Of a stretch of 64,000 bases of DNA, positions 34,390-46,145 are shown piece after piece. The notes under the pieces were generated by a model. That model was not told the origin of the DNA, did not search any database, and saw only the letters and a program-made list of their open reading frames with translations. Source of the stretch: Sipunculus nudus (lineage: Eukaryota; Annelida; Sipuncula; Golfingiida; Sipunculidae). Within the stretch, counting starts at the first letter, position 1. The number at the start of each line of letters is the position of its first letter. Position numbers and translations under genes: made by a program. Location: the NCBI GenBank assembly GCA_026874595.1, contig CM049316.1, forward strand, positions 15,069,839 through 15,133,838. The letters run 5' to 3'.

Positions 34390-35340
34390 GCTGCGTGATG
34401 TGGGGCTACCGTGTTATAGTTCCACCAAAGTACAGAGATGTTTTGTTACAAGATTTGCATGAGGGTCATATAGGAATAGTAAAGATGAAGGGTCTTGCTA
34501 GAAGTTATATGTGGTGGCCTAAACTGGATGCACAAATTGAGCAATGTGGAATGTGTTGATTGCCAACAGATTCAGAACATGCCAGCATTAGCACCTCTTC
34601 ATCCATGGATGTATCCTGAACGACCATGGCAGCGTATCCATGCTGATTTCGCCGGACCATTCCAAGGTGCCATGTTCTTAGTGGTTGTCGATGCTTATTC
34701 AAAATGGCCGGAAGTTGTTATAATGCAATCAACCACCTCTGCCCACACTATCGAGGCACTTCGTGAAATCTTCAGTCGTTGGGGGTCTACCAGACCAATT
34801 CGTGAGTGACAATGGTCCTCAGTTTGTATCATCTGATTTTGCTATATTCATGAAGTCTAACGGCATACGTCACACATTCTCTCCGCCCTATCACCCAGCT
34901 ACCAATGGGATTGCTGAGAGGTTTGTGCAATCTCTAAAGCAAGGACTCCGTGCAGCGTCAAACAACCTGTCTCTGTCACATCGGTTGGCAAACTTTCTGT
35001 TCGCTTATCGCAATGCTCCCCATGCTACCACACAGGAATCCCCAGTTTCCCTGATGACCGGGCGAATGTTACGCACTCGCCTTGATCTGTTGAGGCCTGA
35101 CCCTGCAAGAAAAGTTCGTAAACACCAAGAGGCTCAAGTGGAGGCCAGAGCACAACATGCGAAGGATCGTGCTTTTGTCGTCGGTCAACGTGTCCTAGCT
35201 CGTAACTACCGGGGAGGCAGGAAGTGGCTTCCTGGTGTTGTTAGTGCCAAGAGTGGACCCGTTTCGTATGAGTTAGAGATGGATACCGGAGATAAATGGT
35301 ATCGTCATGTAGAACAAATTGTCAGTTATTATGACTGTCA
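34390..35340 (+). pseudogene. Integrase part of small-LTR Gypsy element
   Basis: HHCC finger elements (HEGHIGIVKMKGLARSYMWW, C..C) are followed by WQRIHADFAGPF, VSDNGPQFVS and PYHPATNGIAERFVQSLKQG of the DDE core. A C-terminal GQRVLARNYRGGRKWLPG and VSYELEM module then follows. Fossil, broken. Confidence 0.88.
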
Positions 35341-36154
35341 CACAGAAGAGTGTAGTGATAATTCTGCAGAGCATGATTTTACTCCTGTGCCGGAACCAGG
35401 AGGTGTTTGTGTTCCTAGTTTTGAGAATCCTGATAGTTGTGATAATACATGTTGTTTGAAAGATAAATCGGTTGTACAAGTATCTCAGGGAGGTACAGTG
35501 AACGACACCATAGATGCTGAGGAATCTGGTAGTTCAAGTGAAATTGTGAGTGATACCACTGCTAGTGTTGATATCAGGGTTACGCCAGAGCGTTATTCTT
35601 AGAGAAAACGTAAACCGAGAAAGATTATGGACTTATAACTCAGAGACTTTATTTGTACGTACTGGATACGTGGTTTCAGAGAGACAGTTCTACTATAAGG
35701 TTCTTTTGATTTTTATATTTAATGATAACAAGACCATAACACCTCAGTTCTGTTGTTTCACATGCCGGTGTTAGTAATCACATGGTATCAAGTTTAAATG
35801 TTTACAGTGGATATGTTTAACAGTTGGTAAGGTTAAGCATTTACTGTGGCATATGTATATTGTCAAAATATGATGCACAAAATCTAAATTGTTTGTAGAC
35901 TTTTAAAATCTACCCTGTAATTGTTTGAACCTAAGTTTTATTTGAGAGTACTGAGTTATTTAACAACTGCGATACCTAGTTTAATATTTGTAACATAAGG
36001 TATTTTTCACTGTAATTGATTAACTCTTTCATGGCCACAGTTTAACTCTTTCAGTACCAAGTAAATATATATGTCTTTTGATATCATTTATTATCTTGTC
36101 AGTAAACCACTCACACTCTCCAGATTTTATTACACAACCTATGCTAACTAAAGA

Positions 36155-36353
36155 TGTAGAGGGGGGGAGTGTAGGATATTGCTAATTTCCAGACAGTTCT
36201 TACAGGACACTTAGTTTTATGTTACACCGGCACTAATTGTGTATGACGTCACCACTTTCTGTGGTTCTCTGTACCCGCCATGTTGGCCAGACAATGGTTG
36301 AATTAAACTTCGTTATGTTCCTGGAATTGTCATTACTTGTGTAAAACACGACA
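36155..36353 (+). repeat. Polypurine tract and 3' LTR, small-LTR Gypsy element
   Basis: The purine run AGAGGGGGGGAG ends at the 3' LTR start (36170). The LTR is 184 bp with one difference from the 5' copy, and the target duplication CTTTT follows. Confidence 0.92.
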
Positions 36354-36358
36354 CTTTT

Positions 36359-37139
36359 CTCATTTAAGGCATTTTCACTTTTTTATTTTAAGAGTCAGTG
36401 AAAAGTGCAGTAATAAAAAAACGGCATATGAATTATCCTGAAACTTTATATTCTTATAATTTCTCATTCTTCCTGATGAAGAGGGGTTTAACAATTTTTT
36501 TCCCCCATTTAATGCACCTTTATTGGAGTGGCTCAGTCAGAAAAGCTAATCAGACTTGTCGGAACTCTGGCCACATTGCTATGTCGCATGACTAAGAACA
36601 CATACTGCCAACTGGCAGCAAATTACATAACTCATGGTTTTGTACCGGGCACCGATATGTCTGTCCATGCAATGTATTTCTCTTTTGTTAAACATTTTAG
36701 CTACAAACAATTACTGACGCCCCCTCAGGTCCTAACACTTTCTAGTTTCAAATTTAGCTTGGGCTGCGGTACTTTTTTTCCTTTCTTTAAAATTTCACTC
36801 AGTTCATGTTCTCACTTGACATCCAGAAGTTCCTTATTTGATTTTATTTAAATAAAAATAACCTATATTCAGTAAACTATTGGAGGAAAACACTATTTAT
36901 ACATGAAATTTAAACTCACCCATATATGCAAGGTTCAATAACATATATTGTGAATTTGATCATACAATTGAAATGATGGTCCTTCTTATATGCTACAGTT
37001 GAAGGTCGTTGCCCTTGCACTTGCCTACTCCTTGCCTAATATTGATATCTTCATTGGCTACCGGGTCTCGCCTTACACTTGCATTGGGTCTCTATGAAAT
37101 ATCAGCTAGTTGGTACACAACTCTGGGGATAGGAGTGCA
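36359..37139. other. Spacer, nothing recognised
   Basis: Between the second Gypsy element and a LINE remnant. Short open stretches on the plus strand show no family motif. Confidence 0.6.
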
Positions 37140-37466
37140 TTAGGTTCCTTGATACAACTTGCCCTTCAGGTCATCTTTAGTGTATGGTGGGAGCTGCAGT
37201 GTCATGTGTCGGCTATTAATACCCTTGGGAAGACCGGATAGTTTGCGCAACAGATGACTCTTAACACCAATGCCAAACCAAGCTTCACAGCGCTCATCAC
37301 TAATACTACGGTCGCACCAGAGGAATGTGCAACCATGCATCATCTGTCTCTCCCAGACGTCCTTCATTTCGTGAGCGGGTTCGTTCGATGCCGATGGTAT
37401 TTCTTGTAAGCTTCCTGGCAAGCAGGGCTGTTCTAATTTCATGGCTATGTGCCAAGAGATTTCCAC
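37140..37466 (-). pseudogene. LINE endonuclease remnant, RTE-type
   Basis: On the minus strand the translation has GCTFLWCDRSISDERCEAW, FGIGVKSHLLRKLSGLPKGI and NSRHMTLQLPPYTKDDLK. This matches the apurinic-like endonuclease of RTE/BovB-type LINEs (GAGYTFFWSGR, GVGFAI..LL, LPKGINDRLMTLRLPL). The N-terminal catalytic part is not seen and the fragment is diverged, so it is dead. It lies opposite in orientation to the RT remnant about 1 kb away, indicating rearrangement or a separate insertion. Confidence 0.7.
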
Positions 37467-38305
37467 CTCACATTTTCATGTGCCGATAGTGAGGGTGCCC
37501 ATCTTTCCTTTATTGAGCTTTGTTTCGACGGCCAAAGTGGGGCACATACATGGCGCGGTCAGCATTCCAGGCTGAAGTAGAAAAAGTAATGTTTAAGATA
37601 CCTTTCCTAGCTCTGTCCACAGGCTAGGGAGGTGAGCAGTGCATTTATGAAGAGGTCTCCTCCGTCGCCCAGGTAGTCGCACTTCAGCCCAAGAGGCGAT
37701 CATTAAACTGAGTCGCCTGTGTGTTTTGTCGCTTGCCCATCCAAACAAGTATTTAGAACTTCAGTTGGATTATACTGAGACTTGAGCAGATGGAGTTGGA
37801 CAATAGTGAGGGAGAGAAGTGCAACGTCGATCTCGTTGGTCTTCCTCAACCCTGCTCTCTCTGGTGGCAAGAAAATTTCGAGACGTCAGAGGATTGGTCG
37901 GGATGAAGTTGGTGACCACCAATGTCTATATCGTCTCGCTGAAGGGTGCCACGACATATCAACATGCTCTTCGGGAGAGCTTATCCAAGATCAACTGTAC
38001 ATTTAGCCAGAGTCAACAAGGCTCCATTTACCATGCTGCTCCACGTGGAGGCACCACAGAAATTTTTTCATCGCTTGAATACTGCCAGGGGGTACTTGTA
38101 TTCTCGGCTTTTATTTACCGAAGCACGACAGCAGAAGCAGTTGAAAGCGAGACGATGTAAAGCGCTATGTCACTATGCTTCTAGAACAGATGTATTCGAA
38201 TCGTCTGTTTTTTTTTTTTGTTTTGTTTTGTTTTTGTTTTGTTTTTTAAAGTGTAAGTTTATTTGATGAAGCAACAGGAAAAATGACCGAGACTATCAGC
38301 AACAC
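37467..38305. other. Spacer between the two LINE remnants
   Basis: Contains open stretches on the plus strand near 37782-38266 without recognised motifs and a T/G-rich run near 38208-38246. It may be eroded LINE sequence. Confidence 0.45.
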
Positions 38306-38739
38306 CGCCAGCAGATGAGTTCAGATCATGAAGTCCCAGTGACAAAGCCCCTTGACCAGATGTTATTCAAGAAGAGATCTACAAAGTAGTGGTCCTGTGC
38401 TTCCAGTGAAACTCGTTTGCTCTTTACTTATTCTCGAAACAGTGATCTGTTCCTTAAAATTTCAGAGACGCATCAATCGTATGCCTCTACGAGGAGAAGA
38501 ACAACCACAGAGGATACTTGCTGCTTTCAATAGCAGGAAATTTTTGCAGGGCCTCCTGCTTGAGACATACTGTGGATTCATGAAAGGTCGTGGACCGGTC
38601 ATCTCCAGACAGAAGTGTCACAAGTAGAAACGTGAACTTGAGCCTCCCTCGTCGACCTCATGAAAATTTTCGACACAGCCAGCAGTAAGGAGGTCTGGAA
38701 GATCATGTAAAGAGTTGACTTTCCAGATAGAGTTATCCT
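38306..38739 (+). pseudogene. LINE reverse transcriptase remnant, RTE-type, 5' piece
   Basis: Across several frames the translations match the RTE/BovB reverse transcriptase. SPLTRCYSRRDLQSSGPVL aligns to the SPG.DGIPAEIYK.GGPVL block. NHRGYLLLSIAGNFCR aligns to NHRGISLLSIAGKI. DLMKIFDTASSKEVWKIM aligns to DLTKAFDTVSREGLWKIM, the palm motif A region. Frames shift and stops are frequent. It continues after the third Gypsy element at 42595. Confidence 0.72.
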
Positions 38740-38934
38740 TGCAGTATTTATGGTAACTATATTTGCGGTCTCTTTACGTAACAGCCCTGTTGTATTGATG
38801 GCACGCAATCCGGTTATTCATATGAGAGGTTCCGGGGGAACCGGATGTGGTATTAAAAGAAGCCATGTGCTTTTGAAACGTGTTCTAGGTTAAATCTGTT
38901 TAATCTAGTGCAATCACAGGGGTAAGACCACACA
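38740..38934 (+). repeat. 5' LTR remnant, old Gypsy element
   Basis: 195 bp. Shared blocks with the 3' copy include GGTCTCTTTAC, GCAATCCGG, CATATGAGAG, GTTAAATCTGTTTAATC and GTGCAATCACA. Confidence 0.8.
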
Positions 38935-39579
38935 AGTGGCGACAAAGATTGACTGGACTGTAATAACTTTGAGTTGTTGCCATTATATTTGTTTGATTTG
39001 GCTACGTAAGCCCGTGAGATGGCTTTTAAACATTGAACTCTCTCCTTTGTCACTATCTGACTGTACCGGTGAACCCACAAGTTTTTGGCCCGTTGAAAAA
39101 CTGCTTTCGAGTACTATATTGTTCGGAAAGGGGTGAATTACTCGGAACAAAAGAAGGCTTTATTGTTACACTCGGCTGGTATGGATGTACAAGACGTTTT
39201 TATGACTTTGCCACTGTTGTTAGTCAAGATGACGGTGATGACGTATACAATGAAGTAGGACAGATGCGTATTTTACCCCTTAATTGAATGTGCCATACAA
39301 AAGACACATTTTCCTCCTGCTCAAACAAGAGTATGAGTATGAAGAGACAGTAAATCAATTTTTCTCAAGGCTTAGAAGACTTGACCTGGTTGACAATGAA
39401 GTGAATTCTGTTACAGAGAAAGCCATTAAAGAACGCTACCAAGGGTACTTTTAGCGCATGGGAAAACTCAAAAACTTTCAGGCCAAAATCCAAATCGACT
39501 CAAATATGAAGCCAATTGCTCAGAAAACGCACAGAATTTTATTTTGTATGACAGAGACACTGGAAGCCAAAATCGGATA

Positions 39580-40130
39580 ACTTCATAAAGAAGATATTAT
39601 TGACCCAGTAAAAGGGCTAAATCCCTGGGTCAACCCGCTTGTGAAAATCCGCAAGTCATCCGGAGATATGCGACTTTGTATAGATATGAGGTTGGCAAAT
39701 ACGGCAATTATTCGTCAAAGATACCCCATACCAACTGTGGACGAAGTACTTCAGGAATTGAATGGTGGTGCTGTATTCAGTAAACTTGATTGAGAGAATA
39801 GATTCAATTAGACCGAACTGGAAGAGCCCTCACGTAGCATAACAGCTTTCTCAAGCCACTTGGGACTTTTTTGTTTCACGAGGTAATTGTTATGTATAAG
39901 ACCTGCACCGGAGCTATTCCAGCACATCATTCACCAAATTATGGCTGATTATGAGGGAAGTGAAACATCTCAGATGATGTGATTGTGCACGGAAGAAGAG
40001 AGCACGACCAAAAACTTGAGGAAGTCATAAAAGTCTTCAGTGGATGAGGACTTACTTTAAATGAACAGAAATGTGTATTCCAGATGAAAGAACTTGAGTT
40101 CGTGGGTGACATCTTTCATAGCATTGGAAT
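39580..40130 (+). pseudogene. Reverse transcriptase part, old Gypsy element
   Basis: Motifs EDIIDPVKGLNPWVNPLV, KIRKSSGDMRLCIDMR, YPIPTVDEVLQELNG and a VFSKLD block are the N-terminal half of a Ty3/Gypsy RT. Eroded palm and thumb similarity follows. Confidence 0.8.
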
Positions 40131-40359
40131 AACGCCCACTGAGGATAGAGTTAGAGCTGTGATTGGAGGTTAGGAGCTTCTTGGGTCTGTCCATTTCAGC
40201 GGCCGGTTTATTTCCGACTTAGTCACGAAAACAGAACGCCTGAGAAAGTTAATTCGTCAGAAATAAGGTTTCTCATGGGGAGCCGAGCAGGACAAGGCAT
40301 TAGAAGATTAAAAGTCTGCCTTGAGTAATGCTGATATCTTGGCCTACTTCCAAAAGGAC

Positions 40360-40720
40360 GTTGAAACAGAAATACGGGTCGACGCTAGCCTCGTCGGAAT
40401 GGGAGCCATTCTCATACAGGAGCAGAACGGCATCAGACGGTTTGTCCGTTATGCAAGCGGCAGTCTGACAGATGTTGAAAGGAGATATCCGACAACTTAA
40501 AAAGAAGCCCTCGCAATAGTATGGGCGTGCGAACGCTTCCATACTTACCTGTATGGTATCCACTTTAACATATTAATCGATCACAAGTTACTACAATTTA
40601 TATACTCAACGAAATCAAAGCCATCAGCGAGAGTTTAGCGTTTGGTGCATGACTGCGGCCGTACAATTTTACAATCAAACTATTCCTAGATCAGAAATGG
40701 CTGCTGACGCGCTGTCAAGA
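40360..40720 (+). pseudogene. RNase H part, old Gypsy element
   Basis: EIRVDASLVGMGAILIQEQN, RFVRYASGSLTDVERRYPTT, EALAIVWACERFHTYLYG and MAADALSRVDK are the usual RNase H landmarks of Gypsy elements. Confidence 0.8.
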
Positions 40721-40929
40721 GTTGACAAGGGTACGGCAAATGTAGGAGCCAACTCTGCTGCTACATATGTTCGCTGGATTGCTGAGGCAGCTTCCCCGAG
40801 AGCATTGAAACTAAAGGAAATTGAAGCACACTCAGCAAAAGATGTAACTCTGCAGTTAGTGAGAGACTGCATCAGTTCTGATAGGTGGGAGAACTCTCCA
40901 GCACCTTTCAAACCGGTCCGACGAGAATT

Positions 40930-41520
40930 CTGTGTTGTGGGTAAAGTGCTCTTGAGGGGATGGCGGATTGTAATACCCACCTCCCTGAGAAAACATGTAT
41001 TGTCATTGGCTCACGAAGGACAACAAGGAATAGTCAAGATGAAAAGCAGGTTAAGACAGAAAGTGTGGTCGCCTGGTATAGACCCTGAGGCTGAAAGTGA
41101 ATGCAGAAGTTGTCATGGTTGCTAGTTGGTAAGCCAGCCCTCCAGACCCGAACCTGTTGTCAGAAAAGATTTGCAAAAAGGTTACTGGGAAGATCTCGCC
41201 GCGGATTTGGTGGGACCACTCCAAAATCGGTCATTGGATACTTGCTGTTGTTGAAAACTACAGCAGATATCTAGAGGTGGATGTCTTGCAGACTATTACA
41301 AGTGAAAAAGTAATCGATTCGCTAGACGAGATATGTTCAAGGTTTGGGTACCCCTTTTCACCTAAAATCGACAACGAGAGACAATTTGTATCAGACAGAT
41401 TTGAGAAATACCTCAAAGAAAATGGCAACGGGCACAGGCGTACATCTCCTCTTTGGCCGCAAGCTAATAGAGAAATAGAGCAAAATCGCTCCATGCTCAA
41501 AGTTTTAAGGGTCACATAGG
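40930..41520 (+). pseudogene. Integrase part, old Gypsy element
   Basis: HHCC finger (LAHEGQQGIVKMKSRLRQKVW and C..CHGC) and a core with VENYSRYLEVDVLQ, FGYPFSPKIDNERQFVSD and SPLWPQANREIEQNRSMLK. Clearly a Gypsy integrase, eroded. Confidence 0.8.
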
Positions 41521-42431
41521 CAAGGTGACTTGAGGAGGGGGTTGCACAAATTCCCCTTAGCGTATCGCACAACTCCTCATTGAACTACCGGAGTAAGTCC
41601 CTCAGAGCTCCTGTTTCGTCGGAATGTCAGATGTAAATTGCGTTTAGAGATGAATTAACAGCCAGTGATACGATTACAAGAGACATTGATGCTGAGAGAA
41701 AACAAAAGAGGTCGGATTATACAGACCAAAGAAGACGAGTCCGAGAATGTGACATAGAGACAAGTGACCAGGTTCTCTTGGAACAACAACGTGAAAATAA
41801 GTTGTCCATCCGATATGCGGACTGACCATTTACCATAGTGGCAAATTGTCATTCATTATACCGTGGAGTCTCCAGAAGGATTCATATCACATGTTCGAAA
41901 AAAAACGAAGAACCGCTCGAAGACCAGGACAGTTGTCCTGAAAAAACACTTCAACTGAGTGTAATGTGTCCGACTCGGAGATCGTAGAGGATCCTATACC
42001 AACACCTACTGAAGGGCGCCATACAAGAGAGCGCCGCATTCCAAGTTGTCACAAAGATTTTGTGATGGACTAGAGATATGTTTACGATAAGTTCAGTTAG
42101 GTATCGGCAGTGAAAAGTAGGTCGGGCAGAATAATCCCCAGTCCTGTCGTGGAGCTCTTGAGCAGTCTACCCCATTTGCTCAGTTAGTAAGTTTCAGTTA
42201 ATATCTTGTAAGTTGCATTTTATTTGTTTCTACAAAACCACTGATATGGATATACAGCAGTAACACAGAATTAAGGTACTTGCAATGGACATTCTCAACC
42301 CGTATTTTCGGTACTTTTCGCTAACCTCCATTAAATACTCTGGCCATGGCATTTTATAAACAGTCATGTCCCTAAACGTATCCTGGACGGCACCTTATGC
42401 AGACTCCGATTTCTTTCCTTAGAAGAAGGGA

Positions 42432-42589
42432 TGGAGTATTTATAAGACTATATTTAGGGTCTCTTTACAGTAACGGCCCAAATGTATTGTTTGAATGCAA
42501 TCCGGATATGCATATGAGAGCTTCTGGGAGAACCGGACTCTAAGTTAAATCTGTTTAATCCAGTGCAATCACAAGGTTAAGACCCCATA
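42432..42589 (+). repeat. 3' LTR remnant, old Gypsy element
   Basis: 158 bp, aligns to 38740-38934, followed by the target duplication ATCCT and then by continuing LINE sequence. Confidence 0.8.
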
Positions 42590-42594
42590 ATCCT

Positions 42595-42640
42595 GATGGT
42601 ACGCAAGTCGTGTGAGGGCATGATGGGACCAAGTACTAAA
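42595..42640 (+). pseudogene. LINE reverse transcriptase remnant, 3' piece
   Basis: The reading LMVRKSCEGMMGPST matches the RTE segment MVRQLHDGMMARV that normally follows the block ending just left of the third Gypsy element. It is therefore the continuation of the LINE at 38306-38739. Confidence 0.65.
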
Positions 42641-43190
42641 TGATTCCAAAATATGAAAGAAGCATGAAAGTTGGCAAAACTGTTCTTTGGAGCTTAATGG
42701 TGAATTTCAGATATAGGGCCAAGCTGAAAATAAATTATCTTGGCCAAAATCCAAGATGGCTGCCAAATAGTGCGCGATCAAAAAATGTCAATAACCTGAG
42801 TTATAAAGTCGCTAGATACCACTGCAAGTACTCTTTATCTATATCTTTTTTTTTCGGGCTCAAGGTAATCATTATTTGTTGTTTTTTTTAAGAGTTCGGT
42901 AATATTCCCGTAAGTTCAGCGGTTAAGCTGCATATTTAAAAGAATTAAGTAAAATATAAAAGAAGAATGAAACTTGGAATAATGGTTGTCCAGACCATAC
43001 TCAATATTTCCAGATATGAGGCCAAGCGAAATTCAGAATATCTTGGTAAAAAATCCAAGATGGCGGACAAGATGGCCGCCGAATTATGAAATAACAATAT
43101 ATGCGGTGTTATTTGTCCTACAATGTATTGCAAGTGCAATATTTCTATGTTTTGGGGGTCGAGAAATTTATTTATATGGGTTTTAAGTCA
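42641..43190 (+). repeat. Repeat with AAGATGGCGGCC-like core, two direct copies
   Basis: Copies at about 42641-42770 and 42940-43190 share AAAAGAAGNATGAAANTTGG, ATTTCAGATATAGGGCCAAG and CCAAGATGGC. The second continues with ACAAGATGGCCGCC and TTGCAAGTGCAATATTTCTATG. A third copy is inverted at 45880-46145. The AAGATGGCGGCC core resembles a YY1 site. No coding capacity. Confidence 0.75.
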
Positions 43191-43364
43191 GGATAATGAC
43201 TCATATTCATTCATAATGTGAATGAAATCTGGTTTTATTTAGGATTATAATTGTGCAATTGCCTTCTATTAAGCACATGTAACGGTAAAATGTATTTGTT
43301 GAATACTGTGCTGAAATGTAATATATATGTTAATTTTAAATATTTGAACACTATGTCTGTTTCA

Positions 43365-43560
43365 ATGTAATGAGTGGTAAAACGCACGGCGCTCTCCACT
43401 GAGGACGAATGTTCAATAACCGGTGTTGCTATGAGAGTGGGTTGTAGTGATTTTCTCATAGATTTCTGATTCTAGCCACCCCTATGGAACGCCACCATTT
43501 GAACCATGGAGGTGCCTTTTACTAGTTATATATTATAACTAGTTGTACAATCCTGGTAAA
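43365..43560 (+). mobile_element. tRNA-derived SINE, family B, plus orientation
   Basis: GAGTGGTAAAACGCACGGCGC (box A side), TATGAGAGTGGGTTGTAGTG body and ATAACTAGTTGTACAATCCT tail match family B in the forward direction. Diverged. Confidence 0.7.
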
Positions 43561-45094
43561 ATAATTTTTTTTCTCATAAATTTCATTAAATGCGTACATG
43601 GCAGGATACACACAAGGGTAGAAGCTCACGGCTGTCAGGTGTAAAGATCCAATGACTCTTTTACTATAAGGTGATGGTGCAGCTTTCAGACTCTTTGTTT
43701 GCATGAAGACGGAATAAGTACACATTTAGATTCTCACAACATTATGCTGTATGCTTTTTTAATGATAGATTTAGACCTGTTGGTATCACCTTCTATGAGA
43801 ATTAGTTTATCCATAAGATAAAGACGGTATCTTATTAAAAAGAAGTCATAACCTATCGTTGAGACATTAGACGGGAATCTCTTGGATTCTGGCGAAATTT
43901 CACCATTATGCCATTGAGACATCGACGGAGTTCGAAGTGGAAACTTACAACTCCGATTTCCAAAGCTGAAACCACTAGGCGACGTCCTTCCCCTTTATAT
44001 GCTGTCATTGTTATGCGGTGATTGTGCATGAAAAAAATCAAATGACCGCCATAGCACATCAGCTTAAAGTACAGAACCGTTACATTCACCAATCAAGTCA
44101 ATGAAAACTCAAACCAAAGTTTGTACTGAATTTTGAAGTAATCAAGGTGATGAAGATAAAATGTGTGTCTGGAACCTAAGAGTTTATTATATTTTTCAAC
44201 CTTGTGGTGTGAATTCGAAATTTCTCTCTTGCGCCTTGCTCTTCCATTCCCTCATGCATTAAAATTCAAAGAACAGCTGGCTTGAACACTGGCAGCACTG
44301 ACTCCTGAAGTTTGATAGATGTGGTAAATATTCTTATAATACATGCATGTTCTACATGAATCTACAAGTGTCCATAACGCAGCAAATGAAAGTATTTTGT
44401 TGACACCAACACATCATGCAAAGTGAATGCCAGCTCGTTAAAAAGGAAAACGTTTTAAATCACGAAAATAGCATCACAGCAAAAAGTAATAAAATTTTCT
44501 GATAACCGTTGATTATTTCGTACGAGCATCATCACAACATCACAATACATATGTCTGTATCCTGTCATGCACGCATTAAGTCTAAATAATTTATGGATAC
44601 GATTTTCCGTTGAAACACGCATGGTGTTCAAATACATGTAACTATTACATTTATATTAAATTTAAGCACTATACAGTCTGACATTTCCCAATTTCACTAA
44701 CAAAGGTTTATATGAATTTTAAGTTGATCATAAATTTAATATTATGTTTGTAGATTTAAAAAAAAATCCCAACTATTCTTCGCAGATATATCAAGCTCCA
44801 AATTTGATATCAGACATGATAGCTAAATTTCTGTCATCCTCTAGGAAATCAAACAGAAGAAATCAGAAAAATTAATATTAATAAAACACAATTAAGTAAA
44901 TGACACTTTAATTTGAAAATGCAGTATTCAACAGATTTTCCCAGAATTTGCCAATGGATGTGCTGATGAAAAAGACACTTTTAGCAAAATTTCAATACGT
45001 ACACAGAAGGCATAGAATCTGACAGGTGTGGGCTTCTTATTTATGTCTATTTCCTGCCACGCACGCAGTCTGATATAATAATTATAAGCAAGAT
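43561..45094. other. Intergenic, nothing recognised
   Basis: AT-rich; small open stretches on both strands have no family motif. Confidence 0.6.
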
Positions 45095-45325
45095 AAACTT
45101 TATTTTATATGGATTGTTTATTTTATTATTATATATCTTTTCTATGGGTTGTACAATTAGTTGTAATAACTATTACAAGCCCCTCTGCATGGTTCGAATT
45201 GTTGCGGTCGTTAATATATATTGTGGAAATCGGAGGACTTTGGACGAACCTCTGCAACCCACTCTGATAACAACGATGTTAATCAAATCCGGGGCGCTAG
45301 TGTAGAGCGGTGAACCACTTACACT
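45095..45325 (-). mobile_element. tRNA-derived SINE, family B, diverged
   Basis: Shown in reverse: tail TTGTACAATTAGTTGTAATA, body CTCTGCAACCCACTCTGATA and head ATCAAATCCGGGGCGCTAG match the minus-strand copies. Confidence 0.65.
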
Positions 45326-45354
45326 GAAACAGACATAGGGCTCAGATGCTTAAA

Positions 45355-45358
<4 letters not shown>

Positions 45359-45405
<47 letters not shown>
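45359..45405. repeat. TA microsatellite
   Basis: Uninterrupted (TA)n of about 46 bases. Confidence 0.95.
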
Positions 45406-45411
<6 letters not shown>

Positions 45412-45879
45412 CAGCACAGTTTTATTCGTGAATTTGATATTTCCCTATTGCACTAACAGAGGTTGACATGAAAGTTAGGTTGATCGTATCTAATTACATG
45501 TATGTAGGTTTCAAATATCCCAATGATTAGTGTTTTTATTAACATATCAATTTCTTAATTTATTTTAGATTTTTACAGACAAGTTCTTTGCCCCATCAAC
45601 TCTTAAAAGCAATTATATTTATCAGCATGCAAATAAAAAGAAATTAAAAGGAAGAAATTTGAAATATTGCAATCAAAGTGGTTCTACAATTCATGCATCA
45701 AAATGCACGACAAAACAGACTAACCTAGCCTAGAAAATGACACTTCATTTGAGAACAATAAAAAAATATGCGACTGCTTTGCAGAGCTAAAAAAATAATG
45801 TTTGCTGTTCGATGTGCTAGACAAAGGCAAATTTAGCATAATTCCAAAATAAAAAAAACCAGAATTCATTCACAGAGTC

Positions 45880-46145
45880 ATAATACAGATATGAAACCCT
45901 TATAAATGTATTCTTGACCCCCCCCCCCAAAAAAAAAAAACATAGAAATAGTGCACTTGCAATGCATTCTAGGACCAATATAACCGGATATATTGATATT
46001 TTATAATCCGGCGGCCATCTTGGCCGCCATCTTGGATTTTGACCAAGATAGGGGGAATTCCGCTTGGCCCTATATGTGAAAATATTGAGTAAGGTACGGA
46101 CAACTGTCATGCCAAGTTTCATGCTTCTTTCATTTTTCGTACAAT
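45880..46145 (-). repeat. Inverted copy of the AAGATGGCGGCC repeat
   Basis: Minus-strand match to 42940-43190: GGCCGCCATCTTGGATTTT, CTTGGCCCTATATGTGAAAA and CATAGAAATAGTGCACTTGC. A C/A run near 45919-45940 interrupts it. Confidence 0.75.

Larger units (their letters stand above)
31105..36353 (+). mobile_element. Young Ty3/Gypsy LTR element, small-LTR type
   Basis: 5249 bp with 184-bp LTRs (31105-31288 and 36170-36353), TGTAGGAT...ACACGACA, flanked by the target duplication CTTTT (31100-31104 and 36354-36358). One LTR difference is seen by eye, so it is young. Parts are in standard Gypsy order: gag with two knuckles, protease, RT, RNase H, integrase. It resembles the K02A2.6-like/Mag-type gag-pol common in invertebrates; the lineage is tentative. 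About three or four breaks are present, so it is not whole. Confidence 0.93.
38740..42589 (+). mobile_element. Old Ty3/Gypsy LTR element nested in a LINE
   Basis: 3850 bp. LTR remnants at 38740-38934 and 42432-42589 start TGNAGTATTTAT; the target duplication ATCCT is still visible (38735-38739 and 42590-42594). A TGGCGACAAAG primer-binding candidate is at 38937 and a purine run AGAAGAAGGGA precedes the 3' LTR. Roughly one aligned LTR base in six differs by eye, so it is old. RT, RNase H and integrase parts are recognisable in standard order; gag is faint. Many breaks, more than ten. Confidence 0.85.

Noticed and set aside
37782-38266. Three overlapping plus-strand open frames
   Set aside because: No recognised domain; sits between LINE remnants and is probably eroded repeat.
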